64,000 nt of DNA from Amphibalanus amphitrite (GCF_019059575.1 NW_024881713.1:620001-684000), one strand, 5' to 3'. Counted from the first letter of the stretch, positions 49,801 to 59,043 are shown. Notes: a model not told the origin generated them from the sequence alone. A program made the numbers and translations.

Positions 49801-52800
49801 ACATGCTGTGTGTTTGCACAGTGAAGCAGAGCACACATGGTGGAAATGTGACGGGAACCGCCCGCCGGTGTGTGCCGATCCGGCCAGAAAGCACCCGTTC
49901 CCATGGCTGTGCCGCTTTGATCCAGCAAATTGCTGCGGCTGGCGGTACCTTTTTATCCTGGCCGCTCCCATCCTGCATCTCGCTGTCCTCAGCCGCGCTT
50001 ATCCCGTTACGGCAACCTCGCCGGTCTTTCTCAAGCACACCGACTCGCCACATCACCGTGGCCGTGTTGGTGCTTGGGGTGGAGCATTATGCAATATACC
50101 GCTGCCTTAGCTTACTCCAGGCTAAACCGACCGACGGTCGCACCGCTCGCGTCTGCGTGGGCCGATGGAACGAACCGCCGGGCGCGACACACCGGTCCGA
50201 CGGGGACCGCTGGTTTCGGCGCACCGGTGCGACTCGGTCCGTTTGTGGGGCCGACGAACCGACCTGCGGCGCGGCGCGGCGGCTGCGGTGGGCGCCGTGG
50301 GTGCGCCGGTGGGCGGCGGTGACGGTGTGCGAATTTCGCCGGTCATTTAGAGCCACCTGGCAGCGCCACCGGTGATGTGGGATGTGGATCAGAAGCGCCG
50401 TCCGTCCGCCCGCCGCCGCTGCGGCCAGGGTTTATTGGTTTTCTCGGCACGTGCCAAACTGTGAAAAAGATCAGCGTTCGAGGCGACGGAGACGCCTCGT
50501 TTCCCGCGGACCCAGCAGATTTCACGCCGTGCTGGTTAGACCGCGCCAGACTGTCTCAGCTGCGATAGTTTGCCCTAATAATCCACTAAGATGCCCTGGA
50601 GCATCTTTATGAAGTGCGGGATTCAAGTTTGTCGTGAAATGTTCAAAGGTTAGATGGGCCACTTTTTCATGCGACCGAGAAATCTAATAAAAGGAACAAC
50701 ATCATGAAATTATCAACAAGTTTCACAGAGGTATAACCAGCATCTCATTGCTTTTCTCTGGGGTGTGTGGAAATAAAAAGCAAGAAAAGTGAGTCTTCTG
50801 AGTTAGCAAAGCTAGATCCATGCTTGTTCACATTCTTCATAAAAGCGTGGCACTAACATTTCACATGTCATTGGGCCTGATAACCTGTTTTACCGAACTT
50901 CTCTCTTTATTTTCTTTCAAACAAAGCAAATAAATTCCCACACAAAGCCACCAGCCACAGACAGCGACCGAGCGGCCAGCACCCCTCACAGAGGATGAAT
51001 CAATCTCCCTTGTCTCCGTGAAATCACCGCGTCCTCCCTGCCTTCACTTTACAGCAGCGCCGTGGGGATTTTTCCATGTCCCACCCGGCGGATCGGATGT
51101 TCCGCCGTCGGTCGAACCGCCCGTGTTTTGTCACTGTGTCGGCGCAATCTGTCACACGCGTCGACGTGTCTTCCAGGCCAGTCCACATGACTGGTCAGCC
51201 CCGCGCGACGCGCCGTTGCCGCCCCTGCCCGCCGCGCGACGCGTATTTACGTTGAATAAGCCGCGCGTCGGCCGAATTATGTGGGAACAGAACACGGTGT
51301 GATTTATCATTTTGGTAATCCGTCCTGGGACATTGCCGGTTATTCGGGAGGTGTTCGGGCCGCACGGTTTGTTGTCAATCACAGAGACGAGGCTATTAAA
51401 TATTAGCATATCGCGGCGGGATCGGATCGGTTCGGTCGGGCGGCGGCGTGGCGCCGGAGCGGCGAGCTCAGCGCGCAGACTGATGAGGTGGCCATTGAGA
51501 CTGGACGTGCGCCAGCTGGTGTGTGCGTCCCGCGCACTTCATCAGGTTCAGTATATGGCCGGGCATTGAGGCGGCTCGATGGTGCCGATCGCGACACCGC
51601 CGCACAACGGACCGACACCGGTCCAGCCTCCGCAGACATTTCACCCGGCTCCGCCATATGCTGCGATTGCGAAAAAGATGAATGGGATCTATTTTCACGC
51701 GATACAAAACGCCGACTTGGCTCGACAATGGCTCTCAGTCTCGCTGTGGGGTGTCGCACTGAAAGCCCGGCGATATTTTACTGTTTGGCTCAAAATACCC
51801 GAGTGTCGCAGGCGCGCCACGCATCACGCAGCCGTCACGGCGGCCCCGGGGGCGACATTCCGGACTGTCACGGCGCCCGGCGGGATGTGTCACACTGTCG
51901 ACACGCCACGCCCGAGTCTCGGACGCCGCGCGTGGTGCGCCACTCGACACGCGAAAGCGGCGGCGACAAAAGCGGCGCTGCGACGACAAAGTGGCGCGCT
52001 GCGGTGCGGGCCGTGTCGCTGTCGGGAGGTCTCTCCCACGGGCTATTGTGCGAGCCGGACACCTGAGCGCGGCCCTCGCGCTGTTCACGGGTGCTGCGGA
52101 CACGGCCGGACACGGCGGAACTCGGAGCGGACACCCCTGAACTCGGGCCGGGACAGGCCTGCAGGGACGGGTTGTAGTGAACTCGGACACAGACATGACG
52201 GCAGCGATGGACAGGGCCGCCGCTGAGCCCGACCCGGACATGTCTGCAGGCACCATATATGAGCATATATGTCTGCTGTGCATTTCGAGCCCGACGCACA
52301 GTAGCAAGCATGGATCCCTCGGGCGGACAAGACGCACACTTGCATTTAGCTCACATGGCACATGGTGGTCGGACCTGCCCGACGGCTCGCGTTGCTGCAT
52401 TATATTGCGGCGCCACACTTATTGCCACTGACCAGGACGTCTGTGGCCGTGTCACGTACTCGCGCATCGGCATCGCCGGTACGCCGGGTCACGTCCCCAC
52501 AGCGCGACCCGCGGCCACGGCGCGTGCACAGCGCACGTGCATGTGCGGCCCTGTGCACAGTGAGCGCGGACAAATGGCGGATCGCGGACCGGCTGACCTG
52601 AGTACGTGTCGCCGATTGCTCAGCGTGCTGTCACCGGCGGCTTAGCATGCTGCGGAGGGCCGCTACACGCGCGGGCGGGCCCACCGACTGTCCGACGGCC
52701 GGCGGTCGCGTGCTCTCCCAGCCACCGCCCCTGGTCCCAGTATCGACGGAGCCCGCTCAGATAATGGCTGGGACGTCACCTCCTCAAAAGTAACCACCCC

Positions 52801-55800
52801 GCTATTAGCGCTACAAGATAGGAGCACTCGGAGACGGGTGACAAGCTCCACCCATTGCGGCGCCGCTCGCCCGATCGTCGTCTCAGGAAACGAGCAGGGA
52901 CGTCGCGCGTCACCGGCGCCGGCGCCACCCAGCGCCGCGTTTGTGTCTGGTGCGCCGCTCTCGTCTCGCGACGGATTTACGGTGTTTTCGCTGGGTCGCT
53001 GCTGAGCGGCGCAGAAATAATGGGCCACATTATCACCCTCTGAGAGCGGCGATTTGGACTGATTTAGATCTGACTGGCCGACGCAGAGTAATAATAAATA
53101 CGGAGGCACGGCTGTCTGTGCAGCCATGTGCTACAGAACATGCCTTCGGCGCGCGGGATGGTGGAACCCAGCCCAAAGGGGCGGCTTAGAACGGTCCCTG
53201 GAGAGGCACTGCACGAGGGCGCGGCAGTACGCGGAACCCCGGTTCCCGACGCGGCGTCTGTTCGTGAGTTCGTGAGCGGGTGACAAATATCCGTGAGAAA
53301 CTGAGCGCTGGACGCCGGCGTGATGCAATAAATCTCGGCAGGCTTTCCTGGTCCCCGCTGCGGGGGTAAGGAAAACAGCCGCGTGGCGGAGACCACGCGG
53401 ACCACGCCCACTGCAGTCGTGAGGAGCTAACGTGTTTGGCTGTCACATGCTCTTTAAAAGGCATTAATCCTCAAGTCTGTCATGGATACCTATCTTGTTA
53501 AGTTTTTAGGAGCCCCACCGAAGAAAGAATTATAGAAACTCATTGCAACCTGCATGCATATGTTTTCCGCCACTGACCGCGGTATCTGTCTTCCCCTTGC
53601 TCAGCCACTGACTCTTCCTGGTCTCTCTGTTCGGCAGGTTCCTGCAGACGTGCAGCTTCGGCTCCCGCAGCGACGTGCGCACGCTGACGGTGCGCGACGT
53701 GGTCGACCTGGCCGAGCAGGTGACGCAGGCGCTGCTGTACCTGCACATGCAGAACATCTGCCACACTGACATCGCGGCCAGAAACTGCTGGTGAGTGACG
53801 CACTTCGCGCAGCTGTCTCGGGCGCTTTGGCGACATCACTGTCAAGGTTAGGGAGGTGTGGAAAGGGGAGGTGGGGGAGGTGGACGGCAGAGAGGGTGGA
53901 CCCAGGCCCAGCAATGCAGAGAATGAGACAAGTGTTTATTTCCAAATTCGGCTTCAAACTGCTCTGTCAACAACATTCCGTGCTGGCACCGTCCACAGAC
54001 GAACTAAGCGCCCTTGTTGGTCCAATTATCCTTCAACGAATGGAGCCAGAGACTGGGCGTTATCTCCCCAGACCCGCCAGACGCACCACTATCAGCTCGG
54101 TTTCCAAGTCTGTGTGGTATTCCGCCGAGGTCACCTTAGTCTGTCCCGGGATGTTAAGTTCAGTGATGATGTCGCACTGTCAGTGACGTGACGTCACCCA
54201 TCTCCGTGACATCTGGTCCGTCTCGGGTCACTATCTGGAGCTGTCCTCTGTCCCCGGTCCCCGGCTCAGGCGGTCCTGTCCTCCCCTCTCGTCTCCGGCT
54301 GTCCCGCTCGCGGCGCTCGTGTCGGATATCTTCATCAGCGCTCCACGACCACGCTGAGCCGCCGAGCCGGCGCCGCCACCGCCGACTTTTTGCCTCGGCC
54401 GGTCTGTGTAAGCGGACGACCAACAACAAAGTCGTCATAAATTTGACGGCGCGCATAAATTGCGATTTGCCTGTCGACCTCCTCTGACGTTGAAAAACAT
54501 CGCGCACAGTGGGTGAGGTGAACTCACCCAGAGGGGGGGGGGGCTCGTGGGGGGAGTGATCGATGAGGTGTCGGGGAACGCAGAGGGCCGGTATGTCATG
54601 GGGCGGCCCAGTTTTAGACAGGCGGGCCGGGCGAACACAGATGGCGACCACCGCCCCACCCCGCGCCCGCTGCGTGTGGAAAGGAAACACCGATCGCTGT
54701 ATTGTTTGCTTTTTTTCGTTCCAGAAAATTGTTCGAGACACTTGTAGATAGATGTCCTCTGTTGTGATAGCCATTTCATCTTTTTTCGAATCGCTGAAAC
54801 TAAACAGATCCTAAAGAAATAGACAAATGGATCCAACGCTATCAGAACCTTCGGCTGTTACGAAGAAGTCCCGAACCTTATCCGATCCCCGCGGGCTCAA
54901 TCCGCGCCGACCTGTGTCCGATTACCTCCTGGTGGGACGGCGACAGACGTCAAATCTCGGCGTGCGTCACCACTCGGGCCCCCGCGCCATCTCCGCTACC
55001 GAATCCTGCTGCCGCCTGGGAGCGGCACCACCTGGTGATGGCCGGCGCCGTGATACCGCCGATCCCCGTGCGGGCCGCGCAGCTGACGGCCGGTCAGAGC
55101 CGGGGGCGGGGAGGGCGCCGTGACAGCCCGGTCAGTGCTGGGGGCGGGGAGGGCGCCGTGACAGCCCGGTCAGAGCCGGGGGCGGGGAGGGCGCCGTGAC
55201 AGCCCGGTCAGTGCTGGGGGCGGGGAGGGCGCCGTGACAGCCCGGTCAGCGCTGGGGGCGGGGAGGGCGCCGTGACAGTCTGGTCAGTGCTGGGGGTGGG
55301 GAGGGCGCCGTGACAGCCCGGTCAGAGGCGGGGGCGGGGAGGGCGCCGTGACAGCCCGGTAGCGCCGGGGGCGGGGAGGGCGCCGTGACAGCCCGGTCAG
55401 AGGCGGGGGCGGGGAGGGCGCCGTGACAGCCCGGTCAGCGCCGGGGGCGGGGGGGGCGCCGTGACAGCCTGGTCAGCGCTGGTCAGAGCTGGAGGCGCTG
55501 ACAGTACGACCTGCACAGAGCAGGGGGCGCGGTCGGTTCAGTCAGTGCCGGGACGCCCTGGCGACCCCGTCAGCGCCGCGCTGGGGCCGCCGTGATATCC
55601 TGGCCAGCGCGCGGGCGCCGTGTGCCCAGCCGGTCCGACGAGACCTTGGCAGCGGCCGTCATGGGCGTCAGCCGCGACAGTGGCTTGTTAGCGTTGTAGT
55701 CACAGCTGACGCTTCTGGCGGAGGGAAGGAGGGCTTAATTTGCGCCGAATGACACTATGATGACACTCAGAAAGCTGTGACAAATGGCTTTATCATAACT

Positions 55801-58128
55801 CAGAAGTGTCATATTATGCAGGTAGCAGAAAAGATGGACGCAAAAGGACCCAAGACATACTTCTTTACACTCTCGAGGAATAATGAGGAGCGTCGTTAAA
55901 AACCTATGGTTGTGGGGGAGGGGTTTCACCCGACAGACGGGTACGGATGTTCGCGTGATGAATTACGATAATTTAAGGCCTTTCGAGGTCATTAACGTTG
56001 TTCGAACGCTGTCGACAACCGTTCACCGTAAATAACAATGAATGATGTGAGATTCAGCAGGGCTCTGAAAAAAATCGTTCCGGTGTCTATGCTAATTAGA
56101 TTCGGTGAGAGCTTCAAGGCATCGGAAATGTAGTTTAGTTCTAATGCGTCCATGTCGCAAGCAATTTCATTTCACTGCAAAAAGACATAAATGCATAAAG
56201 AATTTGCCTTCATCACTTTTTTTTAATTTTGCTCCCGACGGGCTACAGCCCTAGTCGGGGTAGGAGAAGTTACTAGCTGGCAATTAGCCAGATCTTCCGT
56301 TTTACTTAACTCTAATGCCGGCTATGTTATTCCGGCCCAAGGCAGCTAAACGGAAACCACAAACAATTTGCTACATATCACTATGATCGCGCACGCTTCG
56401 ATCTCAGACCCTCAGTGGCATTGCTGCACATTGCACAGTGCGGGGCACCGAGCCGCGCTGGCGGTGTGCGGTGACCTGGCAGTTTCCGCACCCGTCACGG
56501 GCCGTGACGCGTCTCCCACCCACCGGTCAGCTGACCGTGACGGCGTGCGCGCCGCGTTACGGCGTCACGGGCCGCTCCGAGTTCCGGCGGGCGCTCGGAT
56601 CGTCATGGCAGTCCGCCGGTCAAACCAGGTCCTCTGCTGGGTGGCCGATCACTCAGAGGAATACACGAGCGAGGCTGTCGGGTTAAAAGAGAGTCCGCTT
56701 TGGCCGGTCAGTAAAGTGAGCCTCGCTAATGATTGGGCTAGGACTCTGCTTCAACCGAGTGAAGCCGAGGGAAGCTGAGATTATATCTGGTCAATCTTGG
56801 GATCCAAAGGTACCTACCAGGACGAGAACGATAATGGTAGAACGATAATGTCCCGATATTAAAGACGGCTCTGCAGCCTATGACCAGTTGAATGTCCGCT
56901 TCGCAGTGTCAAATTAGAGTTCCCAGGACGGTTGGACGTCGGCCTGCGATCGACATGATGCAGCGCTGCACAAGACATGGTTATTTGCAGCTGATGGCAT
57001 GACTGGCGTGATTTAGTACCTGGCGATTTCAAGCACTTCGGTGCTCAGTGTCTCCAGTGGGGAAGTGGTCATCAGCTCTGTTGCACTTGCATTTATGCAA
57101 GTCCTCCCAATTCACATATGTGTGTGTGGATAACCAAAAGTTATGCGCACAATAATAATGTTATTGTTTCAATAACCCTGTTCGATTTTGTTGTTAGCAG
57201 CCCCAGAATCTCCTAAATCAATCCAGTGACGTTGCTGATAAGATAAAGATGCATGTTTTGAGCTGCTCGTCCAAGGTCACGCATATCACATCTCACTGCA
57301 CCCTGCACATCCAGCCAGGCCCGGAAGTCTGGCGGTCTCCATCCCAATTCTGATAGCGAGCTGCCAGGCGCCGCTTGACACAAGCCAGCTGATCGGGAAC
57401 AGTGGACCGGCAGCCTGTCCCGCTCTGACGCGGCACATTCATCGCGCCGGATCAGCATAACTCAATCTGGTGGTTAGCGGCTGCGGCCGACCGGAGACCC
57501 GCTGCATGCCAAACATGCGGTCGAACGCGTATTCAGCAGGATGACACAATAACCGCCGCGCGGCATCCAGCTCACAATCCGATTAACCTATCAGCACGTC
57601 ACCGCACCATCCCAGGAAAATCTCCCGCCCGGCCGATCTGTGTCAAGGTGTATCGCACGATATACGTGTTTCCAGTAGCGGCGGGCTCCTGTCGCCGGCT
57701 GGACACGGCTTCCTCCTGCCATTTCACCCAACTATCGTCATGATTAATCTTGACAGTAAAAGTCGCCGGCGCGGGCGGGGCGGAATGGACGCTGGCTCTG
57801 GGGGCGTTTCTTCTGGCGCTGCGTGCCGGGCGGTGATCCGACCTGTCAATTACCCCGCGCGGTGCCAGGAGCGGCCGGCGCCGGTGACCTTTTTGCCGGG
57901 GCGTCGCCGCCTTCAGGTCGCCCGCTGTCTGTTAGCCGGCTGACGTTTTCCTCCTCTCTGTCCCGCAGCATCGACGACACCTTGCACGTGAAGCTGGCAG
58001 ACAACGCGCTGGCGCGCGACCTGTTCCCGGAGGACTACTGCTGTCTGGCTGACAACATCAACCGCTCCATCAAGTGGATGGCCATGGAGGCGATCCTTAC
58101 CAACCAGTACACCCCGGCCTCAGATGTG
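22702..58128 (+). CDS. RYK/Derailed-family Wnt receptor pseudokinase (3' end beyond window)
   Basis: Seven exons (22702-22807, 34987-35114, 41182-41666, 43299-43771, 45112-45271, 53638-53790, 57969-58128) join in frame to 555 codons. Residues 1-20 are a signal peptide ending ARA. Residues 22-160 are a WIF domain, the Wnt-binding module of RYK, with two cysteines (119, 160) and N-glycosylation sites NFT, NIS, NIS. Residues 203-226 form one membrane helix, followed by basic AAKRRKRAL. Residues 240-345 are a Ser/His/Gly-rich juxtamembrane region. The kinase-like domain starts near 355: glycine loop EGNFG (369-373), Lys394, HTD (493-495) in place of HRD, DNA (513-515) in place of DFG, then WMAMEA. 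Altered HRD and DFG motifs are typical of RYK, usually considered catalytically dead. The protein should act at the plasma membrane in Wnt-guided axon or cell polarity signalling. The sequence stops before the WAFGV-like segment, so at least one more exon lies past the window. Confidence 0.95.
23255..24448. mobile_element. TTAA-flanked AGGTCA-rich element in intron 1
   Basis: Flanked by TTAA (23251-23254 and 24449-24452). The left terminus CCCGCGCCCTGCTGGGG matches the inverted right terminus apart from one base. Next to each end is a poly-G/poly-C hairpin around TGTTTGAACA. At the right end the terminal motif AGC(A/C)GGGCG occurs twice, about 35 bp apart. The interior has many AGGTCA and TGACCT motifs and no transposase. 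At 1,194 bp it is nearly identical in sequence and length to the nested copy at 37169-38356. Inferred to be a non-autonomous piggyBac-type element. Confidence 0.9.
24453..31819. other. intron 1 interior, no further feature assigned
   Basis: Mostly unique intronic DNA with several GC-rich patches (about 25240-25520, 26000-26250, 27300-28250, 29000-29300, 29770-30080) and homopolymer runs (G at 24640-24652, C at 29770-29784). ORFs are short, overlap on both strands and lack family signatures. Confidence 0.45.
31824..32999. mobile_element. TTAA-flanked AGGTCA-rich element in intron 1, inverted form
   Basis: Flanked by TTAA (31820-31823 and 33000-33003). The right terminus CCCCATCAGGGCGCGGG is the near reverse complement of the left CCCGCGCCCAGATGGGG. 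Here the duplicated terminal motif (GGTCTGATGGGG after GATGGGGTC) is at the left end, so the element lies in the opposite orientation to the 23255 copy. A run of AGGTCA/AAGGTC units at 32280-32345 forms near-perfect direct repeats. TGACGTCA occurs at about 31999. No coding capacity. Confidence 0.88.
32284..32345 (+). repeat. AGGTCA/AAGGTC direct-repeat cluster
   Basis: Consecutive AAGGTCAGGTC units inside the TTAA element give at least six AGGTCA hexamers on one strand, at spacings of 0 and about 5 bases. AGGTCA is the canonical nuclear-receptor half-site and AAGGTCA an extended monomer site. Binding is not shown by sequence alone. Confidence 0.8.
33004..34986. other. 3' part of intron 1
   Basis: Unique intronic sequence with a C-rich run and an AC dinucleotide repeat at 34639-34661. 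A pyrimidine-containing acceptor (CTCTGCGTTCCAG) ends the intron. No additional exon of the WIF domain is needed, since exons 1 and 2 join directly. Confidence 0.6.
34987..35114 (+). CDS. RYK-like exon 2: WIF domain core
   Basis: Completes Gly36 and encodes LATEIFYVQEGVINEYAMNF and onward to NWERTTRKP. This is the most recognisable part of the RYK WIF domain (family pattern: Y-V-x-x-G-x-I-N-x-Y-A-x-x-F, then P-x-x-I-x-x-L-x-F-x-W). It contains two N-glycosylation sequons and ends at a codon boundary before GTGAGT. Confidence 0.95.
35115..37007. other. 5' part of intron 2
   Basis: Unique intronic DNA. I see no exon, RNA gene or complete element before the TTAA element at 37012. Confidence 0.5.
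37012..39210. mobile_element. outer TTAA element, split by a nested copy
   Basis: Flanked by TTAA (37008-37011 and 39211-39214), with perfect termini CCCGCGCACCGACGGGG on the left and its reverse complement on the right. With the nested element (37169-38356) and one TTAA removed, about 1 kb remains. It is collinear and close to identical with the copy at 1-978. GTCGGTGCG is duplicated near the right end, and AGGTCA and TGACGTCA motifs run throughout. Confidence 0.92.
37169..38356. mobile_element. inner TTAA element nested in an older copy
   Basis: Left TTAA is 37165-37168 and right TTAA 38357-38360. The termini and the poly-G TGTTTGAACA hairpins are as in the 23255-24448 copy. It interrupts the outer element exactly at a TTAA that is present once, uninterrupted, at 131-134 in the related copy. 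This gives a direct empty-site comparison and shows TTAA duplication on insertion. Confidence 0.95.
39215..40176. other. intron 2 stretch with AAAC microsatellite
   Basis: An imperfect (AAAC)n run lies at about 39534-39556 within A-rich sequence. The rest is unique, with a GC-rich patch at 39720-39960. No gene recognised. Confidence 0.55.
40177..40985. mobile_element. TA-flanked TIR element, GGGGAGAGAGGTCATATTGC ends
   Basis: The first 24 bases and the last 24 are exact reverse complements, beginning GGGGAGAGAGGTCATATTGC. TA flanks each side (40175-40176 and 40986-40987), consistent with a TA target duplication. Inside are repeated TGCGCC/GGGCGC motifs in both orientations. At 809 bp, without a transposase ORF, it is a non-autonomous element, possibly of the IS630/Tc1/mariner group judging by the TA site. 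Confidence 0.85.
41182..41666 (+). CDS. RYK-like exon 3: end of WIF, stalk, transmembrane helix
   Basis: Starts VEYNISLEV (residue 79), continues the WIF domain to the second cysteine at 160, then a Pro/Glu/Asp-rich stalk. A hydrophobic segment (about 203-226, including VVLVIMIILAVVL) is followed by basic residues that mark the cytoplasmic side. Vertebrate RYK has a basic KRRK near the last WIF cysteine; this protein has RRTR there. The exon ends two bases into a codon at donor GTGAGA. Confidence 0.95.
41667..43298. other. intron 3
   Basis: 1,632 bp. No repeat, exon or RNA feature recognised. Ends in a pyrimidine-rich acceptor (CTATCTCCCTCCCGGCAG). Confidence 0.6.
43299..43771 (+). CDS. RYK-like exon 4: juxtamembrane region and kinase N-lobe start
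   Basis: Residues 240-397. A low-complexity tract rich in Ser, His, Gly and Tyr comes first (several TYR/THR-rich and SHS segments). It is followed by the start of the kinase-like fold: RRRVEIETVLKEGNFGRI, the glycine loop with EGNFG as in RYK, then LIVKYAS carrying the beta-3 lysine (394). Both exon boundaries are in phase with neighbours. Confidence 0.93.
43772..45111. other. intron 4
   Basis: 1,340 bp of unique sequence. No second feature seen. Ends in acceptor CACCCTGTTTCAG. Confidence 0.6.
45112..45271 (+). CDS. RYK-like exon 5: kinase N-lobe, helix C to hinge
   Basis: Residues 398-450. Includes the helix-C region (VSLLLQEGLVFYGLRHKNL, with Glu411 a candidate salt-bridge residue), then VLGVAVEE and the hinge LVLYPYVKHWNLK. 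This follows the RYK pattern (family: GL.H.NLL....V and ILPYMNWGNLK). Donor GTGAGT follows after CA of a split Gln codon. Confidence 0.93.
45625..45903 (-). CDS. isolated antisense ORF, Cys/Trp-containing, unknown
   Basis: A 92-codon minus-strand ORF in intron 5, open further upstream for about 20 codons (from about 45965). Its composition looks protein-like: acidic, with four or more cysteines and four tryptophans (for example WTWLGETWTLVNGSQCGQFY), unlike the Arg/Pro-rich chance ORFs nearby. A GTGAGT donor-like sequence overlaps its last codons, so it could be one exon of a gene nested in the intron or a fragment of a decayed gene. No family recognised, and no convincing acceptor seen. Confidence 0.3.
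   Translation of the reverse strand: MPLLSCQIRETYDGEKLLRGHPAPWTWLGETWTLVNGSQCGQFYWMATGNHDAVDELADSADAEMIQCRKFDCGAIQFDDFQRPLTERWRCE
46619..46668. repeat. 22-bp tandem duplication
   Basis: TCGGGCGATGGATGACTCTGAG occurs twice in a row, with a partial third copy. Confidence 0.75.
47584..47836. repeat. 77-89-bp tandem repeat in intron 5
   Basis: Three imperfect copies of a unit with GTCTGAC, CTCTGGCAGACTGG and CCGTCTGCCCCTGGCCC segments. GTCTGAC recurs at about 47584, 47661, 47750 and 47830. Both-strand ORFs here (minus 47270-48064 among them) are products of the repeat. Confidence 0.8.
48521..48672. repeat. 25-bp minisatellite in intron 5
   Basis: Six copies of a 25-bp unit built on TGCATGGCCCATCCGTCCGG plus CGCRC, starting at 48526, 48551, 48576, 48601, 48626 and 48651. 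Overlapping ORFs are repeat artefacts. Confidence 0.9.
48721..48835. repeat. 66-bp tandem duplication
   Basis: A segment containing GGGCCCACGGAGG and GCAGTTTTATACTGGAGGA occurs twice at 66-bp spacing. A weaker trace of a third copy follows. Confidence 0.75.
48836..53637. other. intron 5, 3' part
   Basis: GC-rich, largely unique intronic sequence without a gene, element or RNA I can support. Overlapping Arg-rich ORFs occur on both strands at 49800-50400 and 51400-52650. The intron ends in a good polypyrimidine acceptor (CTCTTCCTGGTCTCTCTGTTCGGCAG). Confidence 0.45.
53638..53790 (+). CDS. RYK-like exon 6: kinase C-lobe with catalytic loop
   Basis: Residues 451-501. Starts (Q)FLQTC, includes helix E (VVDLAEQVTQALLYLHMQNI) and the catalytic loop HTDIAARNC. 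The HRD arginine is Thr (human RYK has HKD as I recall it); the Asp and the AARN segment are kept. The exon ends two bases into a Cys codon at donor GTGAGT. Confidence 0.93.
53791..55089. other. intron 6, 5' part
   Basis: Unique intronic sequence with a G-run at about 54533-54542. No exon or element recognised. Confidence 0.5.
55090..55490. repeat. 38-bp minisatellite in intron 6
   Basis: About ten copies of a 38-bp GC-rich unit: GTGACAGCCCGGTCAGTGCT followed by GGGGGCGGGGAGGGCGCC. Copies differ by single bases, mostly in the GTGCTG/GAGCCG segment. The G-rich strand could form G-quadruplexes. Confidence 0.93.
55491..56230. other. intron 6, middle
   Basis: Unique sequence, GC-rich to about 55720 and AT-rich afterwards. 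No feature recognised. Confidence 0.5.
56234..56355. ncRNA. compact multi-hairpin segment, candidate structured RNA or TE end
   Basis: Three adjacent foldbacks in AT-rich DNA. CCCGAC (56234-56239) pairs with GTCGGG (56254-56259), enclosing GGGCT/AGCCC. CTGGC (56277-56281) pairs with GCCAG (56287-56291). TTCCGTTT (56295-56302) pairs with AAACGGAA (56348-56355), enclosing GCCGG/CCGGC. The regular layout resembles a structured RNA or a conserved transposon terminus. I do not recognise the family. Strand is unknown. Confidence 0.35.
56360..57968. other. intron 6, 3' part
   Basis: Unique intronic sequence. No gene or element recognised. Ends in acceptor TTTTCCTCCTCTCTGTCCCGCAG. Confidence 0.55.
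57969..58128 (+). CDS. RYK-like exon 7: activation segment of the pseudokinase
   Basis: Residues 502-555. After a split Cys codon: IDDTLHVKLADNALARDLF and onward, with DNA in the DFG position as in RYK, then DYCCLADN, RSIKWMAMEAI (APE-like position) and YTPASDV. The exon ends at a codon boundary before GTGAGT. The next exon should begin with the W of the family W-x-x-G-V motif and is not in the window. Confidence 0.95.
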
Positions 58129-58136
58129 GTGAGTCG

Positions 58137-58198
58137 AAGGAGGGAGAGAGAAAGGAGAGCGTATGTGAGAGAGAGGGTGAGAGGGAGAAGGGAAAGGG
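58137..58198 (+). repeat. purine-rich GA/GGGA simple repeat
   Basis: Irregular (GAGA/GGGAGA) tract directly after exon 7. The LTR retrotransposon inserted at its edge, duplicating AAGGG (58194-58198 and 63122-63126). Confidence 0.85.
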
Positions 58199-58859
58199 TG
58201 TTGAGATATTCTGGCTGGTAAGTGGACTGTATGTGTACCTACTATGTCTGAAAAAACGTTGGCCGAATTACGTTATAAAAAAATATGGTATGACGGCCGC
58301 TAGGCCGGTCGAGGCCCTCTCCCAGATGCAATATGACACGAGTTAATTGTATTCACCGTGAGCACAACGGTAGAGAAGAACAAGATATACGGTGCCAAAA
58401 ATTAACAATGCACAACGAGGAACTATAATGCCCAATAATAATCAAGATCGATATGCCCAGAGTTATAAGTTTGTGGGGGACAAGTTAATTTGGACGGACA
58501 CCAGAGTGCAATGGAGTCACCCGCGGATGACTCCGTCTGGTGTGGTGTCGGGGTGCACTGAGTCGGCAGCGAGTCCGAACCCACCCGTCACCAGAGACGC
58601 GTCGTCCCGTCAGAGCCCGTGTGCAAGGGTCGGCAATCTAGGCCGTACCTACGGGGTGGCGTTCCGAGCGCGACTGGTCTCCGTCCGGCGCGGCCGCCTC
58701 CGAGGTCGGCTGGGCCGCGCCCCGGGCTATCGGCCGACCGGCACACACCGCCCGGGCCGCCTGACCGCCCGGTCAGTGAGTGACGTCACGAGCGGCGGCC
58801 AGAATAGCGGGCGCGCTTACATCTAACAACAGGCGCTGAGTCGCTGACAACAAGTAACA
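58199..58859 (-). repeat. 3' LTR of the BEL/Pao element
   Basis: 661 bp, starting TGTTGAGATATTC and ending CAAGTAACA on the plus strand. I saw no difference from the copy at 62461-63121. In element orientation this is the downstream LTR. Confidence 0.95.
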
Positions 58860-58867
58860 TTCTCCCC
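58860..58867 (-). other. polypurine tract of the LTR element
   Basis: On the minus strand GGGGAGAA immediately precedes the 3' LTR (AAGATGGGGAGAA in full), the position and composition expected for the plus-strand DNA primer. Confidence 0.75.
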
Positions 58868-59043
58868 ATCTTGAAATGCACGCTGCATTTCAACAACTTC
58901 CACACAAGCAAAATTAAACATCATCTTTTCATAGGTACTCAAAAGAGAAGTCAGGCACTCCCCATCGTATCACATCCCACTACCACTCGGTTGGTCCGTA
59001 CGTGGGTCCATCGCCATCACGCGCGCACTGACGTCGGTGTCGC

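Noticed and set aside
49803..50375. 190-codon ORF in intron 5
   Set aside because: Overlaps other open frames on both strands in GC-rich sequence, with no motif and no splice context.
58392..58826. 144-codon plus-strand ORF, found again at 62654-63088
   Set aside because: It lies inside both LTRs and is antisense to the element. The duplication reflects LTR identity, not a gene family.
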